A stretch of DNA of 64,000 nt. Source: Pseudomonas chlororaphis subsp. chlororaphis. GTDB taxonomy: Bacteria > Pseudomonadota > Gammaproteobacteria > Pseudomonadales > Pseudomonadaceae. Positions 62,338 through 64,000 of this stretch are shown here, one piece after another; within the stretch, counting starts at the first letter, position 1, and each line of letters begins with the position of its first letter. The stretch spans positions 1-64,000 of the forward strand of contig NZ_CP027712.1 in assembly GCF_003945765.1 (NCBI RefSeq), given 5' to 3'. The notes under the pieces are model-generated. The model searched no databases. It saw nothing but the letters and a program-made list of their open reading frames with translations, and was not told the DNA's origin. A program made the position numbers and the translations under genes.

Positions 62338-62988
62338 TCAGGCAGCCGGCTGGTCGAGTTCCAGCTCCACGCCCAGTTGGCGCGACAGGCACGGCCAGCG
62401 TTTCCAGGCGGCATCGGTGTCGGGGCTGTTGAGCTTTTCCCGGTAGGCCTCGACCGACTCCAGGGCGAAGCTCTCTTCGTCGAGCATCGCGTCGACCGCA
62501 TGGTGCACCGCTTGGTCCAGCTGGTTGGCGAAGGTTTCGCCGATCAACTGGTGGGCGATCAGGTTGGCCACCGTGGTGTCCAGGGGAATCAGCGGCTGGC
62601 CGAAGTGCGTGATGTACAGGTCGTTGACCTCTTCCACCAGGCGATGGGCCAGATAGGCTTCGTCCAGCAGGCTGTCCAGGCCTTCGTGGCCGGCCATGAT
62701 GGCGGGCGGCTGGAGGAAGAACTGCTCGGCGATCTTCAGCACCGGCTTGATCTGCGACTCGATACCGGCTTCGCGCGCGACTTCGTTGGCGGCGTCCAGC
62801 AGGTCGGGAACCTGATCGATATAAGCGGCGACAAAACGGGTCATCACCCCCTGGGCGTCCACTTCGGGGAGCTGGATGGCGGGGTGCAGGTGTGGCAATT
62901 GGGTTTCCAGCTGGCGGCGCAATTGCCCGGTGCCGGACTCATGTTGATGGGCTCGTTGGATCTGCTCGCGCAATGCGGCGGTGTTCAT
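62338..62988 (-). CDS. Conserved hypothetical protein beside the cox operon
   Basis: A 216-residue, mostly helical soluble protein (MNTAALREQIQRAHQH...). No catalytic or membrane signature is seen. In pseudomonads a protein of this kind lies between the carbonic-anhydrase/SulP pair and coxB. ATG at 62988 fits better than the ATG at 63012. Function unknown. Confidence 0.75.
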   Translation of the reverse strand: MNTAALREQIQRAHQHESGTGQLRRQLETQLPHLHPAIQLPEVDAQGVMTRFVAAYIDQVPDLLDAANEVAREAGIESQIKPVLKIAEQFFLQPPAIMAGHEGLDSLLDEAYLAHRLVEEVNDLYITHFGQPLIPLDTTVANLIAHQLIGETFANQLDQAVHHAVDAMLDEESFALESVEAYREKLNSPDTDAAWKRWPCLSRQLGVELELDQPAA

Positions 62989-63360
62989 GAATACTCCAGG
63001 AAACAAGGGCAATTAATTAGGGAAGACATAAGTTAGCCTGCTCACGAAATCGCTTAAGACGTATTTTTCATAATTATTTCATGGTTAGTCGTCTGGGTTA
63101 TATCGCTTCGCCATCATTGATCCCCTATCCCTTTCCAACCGTGGCCTATAAGGCAGCGGCAAACTGTTTCAGTGGATTTACGGCACCGCATTGCGAGGTC
63201 GAAGTCGCTGTCTATACTCGGGTCTGAATGAAGTTAGCTGATGACGCCCGACTGCATGCGCAGCGAAGGCTCGGCGGTTTAAGTTCGTAGTCTAGGCAGC
63301 CGCTCCCTTGGCCGCAGGTGCAAGCCGGCGGGATAACAAGAACGATAAGGGGAACCCGCA
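62989..63360. other. Promoter region of the cox operon
   Basis: A 372-bp gap without a gene, between a minus-strand gene and coxB. It is relatively AT-rich near 63055-63075. Apart from the CTATACT element at 63212 and AAGGGGA before coxB, I see nothing definite. Confidence 0.5.
63212..63218 (+). promoter_or_regulatory. Possible RpoS-type -10 element of the cox operon
   Basis: CTATACT, preceded by CTGT, matches the extended sigma-S -10 pattern, about 140 bp before coxB. Aa3 oxidase genes in Pseudomonas are known to be induced in starvation. This is a weak call from one hexamer. Confidence 0.3.
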
Positions 63361-64000
63361 ATGATGCGACATCCACAAGTCTGGATGGGCCTCCTGTTGT
63401 GGTCGGTATTCAGCCAGGCGCATGGCGCCTGGACCGTGAATATGGCGCCTGGAGCGACTGATATAAGTCACGCGGTATTCGACCTGCACATGACCATCTT
63501 CTGGATCTGTGTGGTGATCGGCGTCATTGTCTTTGGCGCCATGTTCTGGTCGATGATCCTGCACCGCCGCTCCACCGGCCAGGTGGCCGCCAAGTTCCAC
63601 GAAAGCACGACAGTGGAAATCCTCTGGACCGTGGTGCCGCTGCTGATCCTGGTGGCCATGGCCGTTCCCGCCACCGCGACCCTGATCAAGATGTACGACG
63701 CCAGCGAACCGGATGTGGACATCCAGATCACCGGTTATCAGTGGAAGTGGCATTACAAATACCTGGGTCAGGACGTCGAGTTCTTCAGCAACCTGACCAC
63801 TCCCGCCGAACAGATTCATAACCAGAGCGCCAAGGGCGAGCATTATCTGCTGGAAGTCGATCAGCCGCTGGTGCTGCCGATCGGCGCCAAGGTGCGCTTT
63901 CTGGTGACCTCCGCCGACGTCATCCATTCCTGGTGGGTCCCGGCCTTCGCGGTCAAGCGCGATGCAATCCCCGGTTTCGTCAACGAAGCCTGGACCCGGG
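63361..64000 (+). CDS. coxB: Cytochrome c oxidase subunit II, partial
   Basis: Subunit II of the aa3-type oxidase, which carries electrons from cytochrome c to the CuA centre. The 213 residues visible have an N-terminal export/membrane segment, two TM helices (TIFWICVVIGVIVFGAMFW and TVEILWTVVPLLILVAM), and GYQWKWHYKYL, then the first CuA-domain strand with HSWWVPAF (a CuA His). The frame runs off the window edge, so the remaining ligands and any C-terminal haem c domain cannot be judged. ATG at 63361 follows AAGGGGAACCCGCA. Confidence 0.93.
   Translation, partial: MMRHPQVWMGLLLWSVFSQAHGAWTVNMAPGATDISHAVFDLHMTIFWICVVIGVIVFGAMFWSMILHRRSTGQVAAKFHESTTVEILWTVVPLLILVAMAVPATATLIKMYDASEPDVDIQITGYQWKWHYKYLGQDVEFFSNLTTPAEQIHNQSAKGEHYLLEVDQPLVLPIGAKVRFLVTSADVIHSWWVPAFAVKRDAIPGFVNEAWTR

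Overview
The window is the replication-origin region of a Pseudomonas chromosome, most likely of the P. fluorescens group (protegens/chlororaphis-like). It opens exactly on the GTG of dnaA. The order dnaA-dnaN-recF-gyrB, plsC-gmhB-glyS-glyQ-tag-lpxL, trkA-rsmB-fmt-def, dprA-tsaC-qor-hemF-aroE, trpBA/trpI and prlC-yheV is the conserved origin-proximal order of pseudomonads. The species guess is inference. oriC itself should lie just left of base 1, outside the window.

Layout. 1-6.2 kb: replication and repair operon, with two parS centromere sites inside recF. 6.2-10.5 kb: an accessory patch of lower coding integrity, holding an HsdM-like fragment, a flavin oxidoreductase broken by one in-frame stop, an alpha/beta hydrolase, IS21-like end repeats, a small membrane protein, a decayed IS3-type orfA, a LexA-like site and a third parS. 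10.5-16.3 kb: an envelope-signalling block with an OmpR-type response regulator, mucE, aqpZ, a secreted FecR-domain protein and a CHASE2 histidine kinase. Two near-identical operator-like repeats and a leader rich in GGA-loop hairpins lie in its gaps. 16.4-34 kb: core housekeeping genes, including lipid A and phospholipid acyltransferases, glycyl-tRNA synthetase, K+ uptake control, formylation/deformylation, DprA, tRNA t6A synthesis, haem and shikimate enzymes. 34-39.3 kb: a SulP transporter and a choline-sulfate locus (binding protein, betC, LysR). 39.3-53.2 kb: small metabolic, stress and envelope genes around trpBA/trpI, then prlC-yheV. 54.2-58.1 kb: a three-subunit periplasmic flavo-cytochrome dehydrogenase of the gluconate 2-dehydrogenase type. 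58.2-64 kb: a LexA-controlled radical SAM gene, a beta carbonic anhydrase with a SulP bicarbonate-type transporter, and the start of the aa3 cytochrome oxidase operon (coxB, cut by the window edge).

Repeats are a strong theme. There are several REP/REPIN hairpin families between genes and two copies of a ~225 bp MITE in opposite orientation, each abutting a host stop codon. Perfect 9-mer DnaA boxes are strongly over-represented in the first 39 kb. No rRNA, tRNA, CRISPR array or intact transposase was seen.

The most interesting unit is 10.5-16.3 kb: a split two-component system enclosing the MucE alginate/sigma-22 trigger and aquaporin, with matched operator-like repeats and an Rsm/CsrA-like leader.
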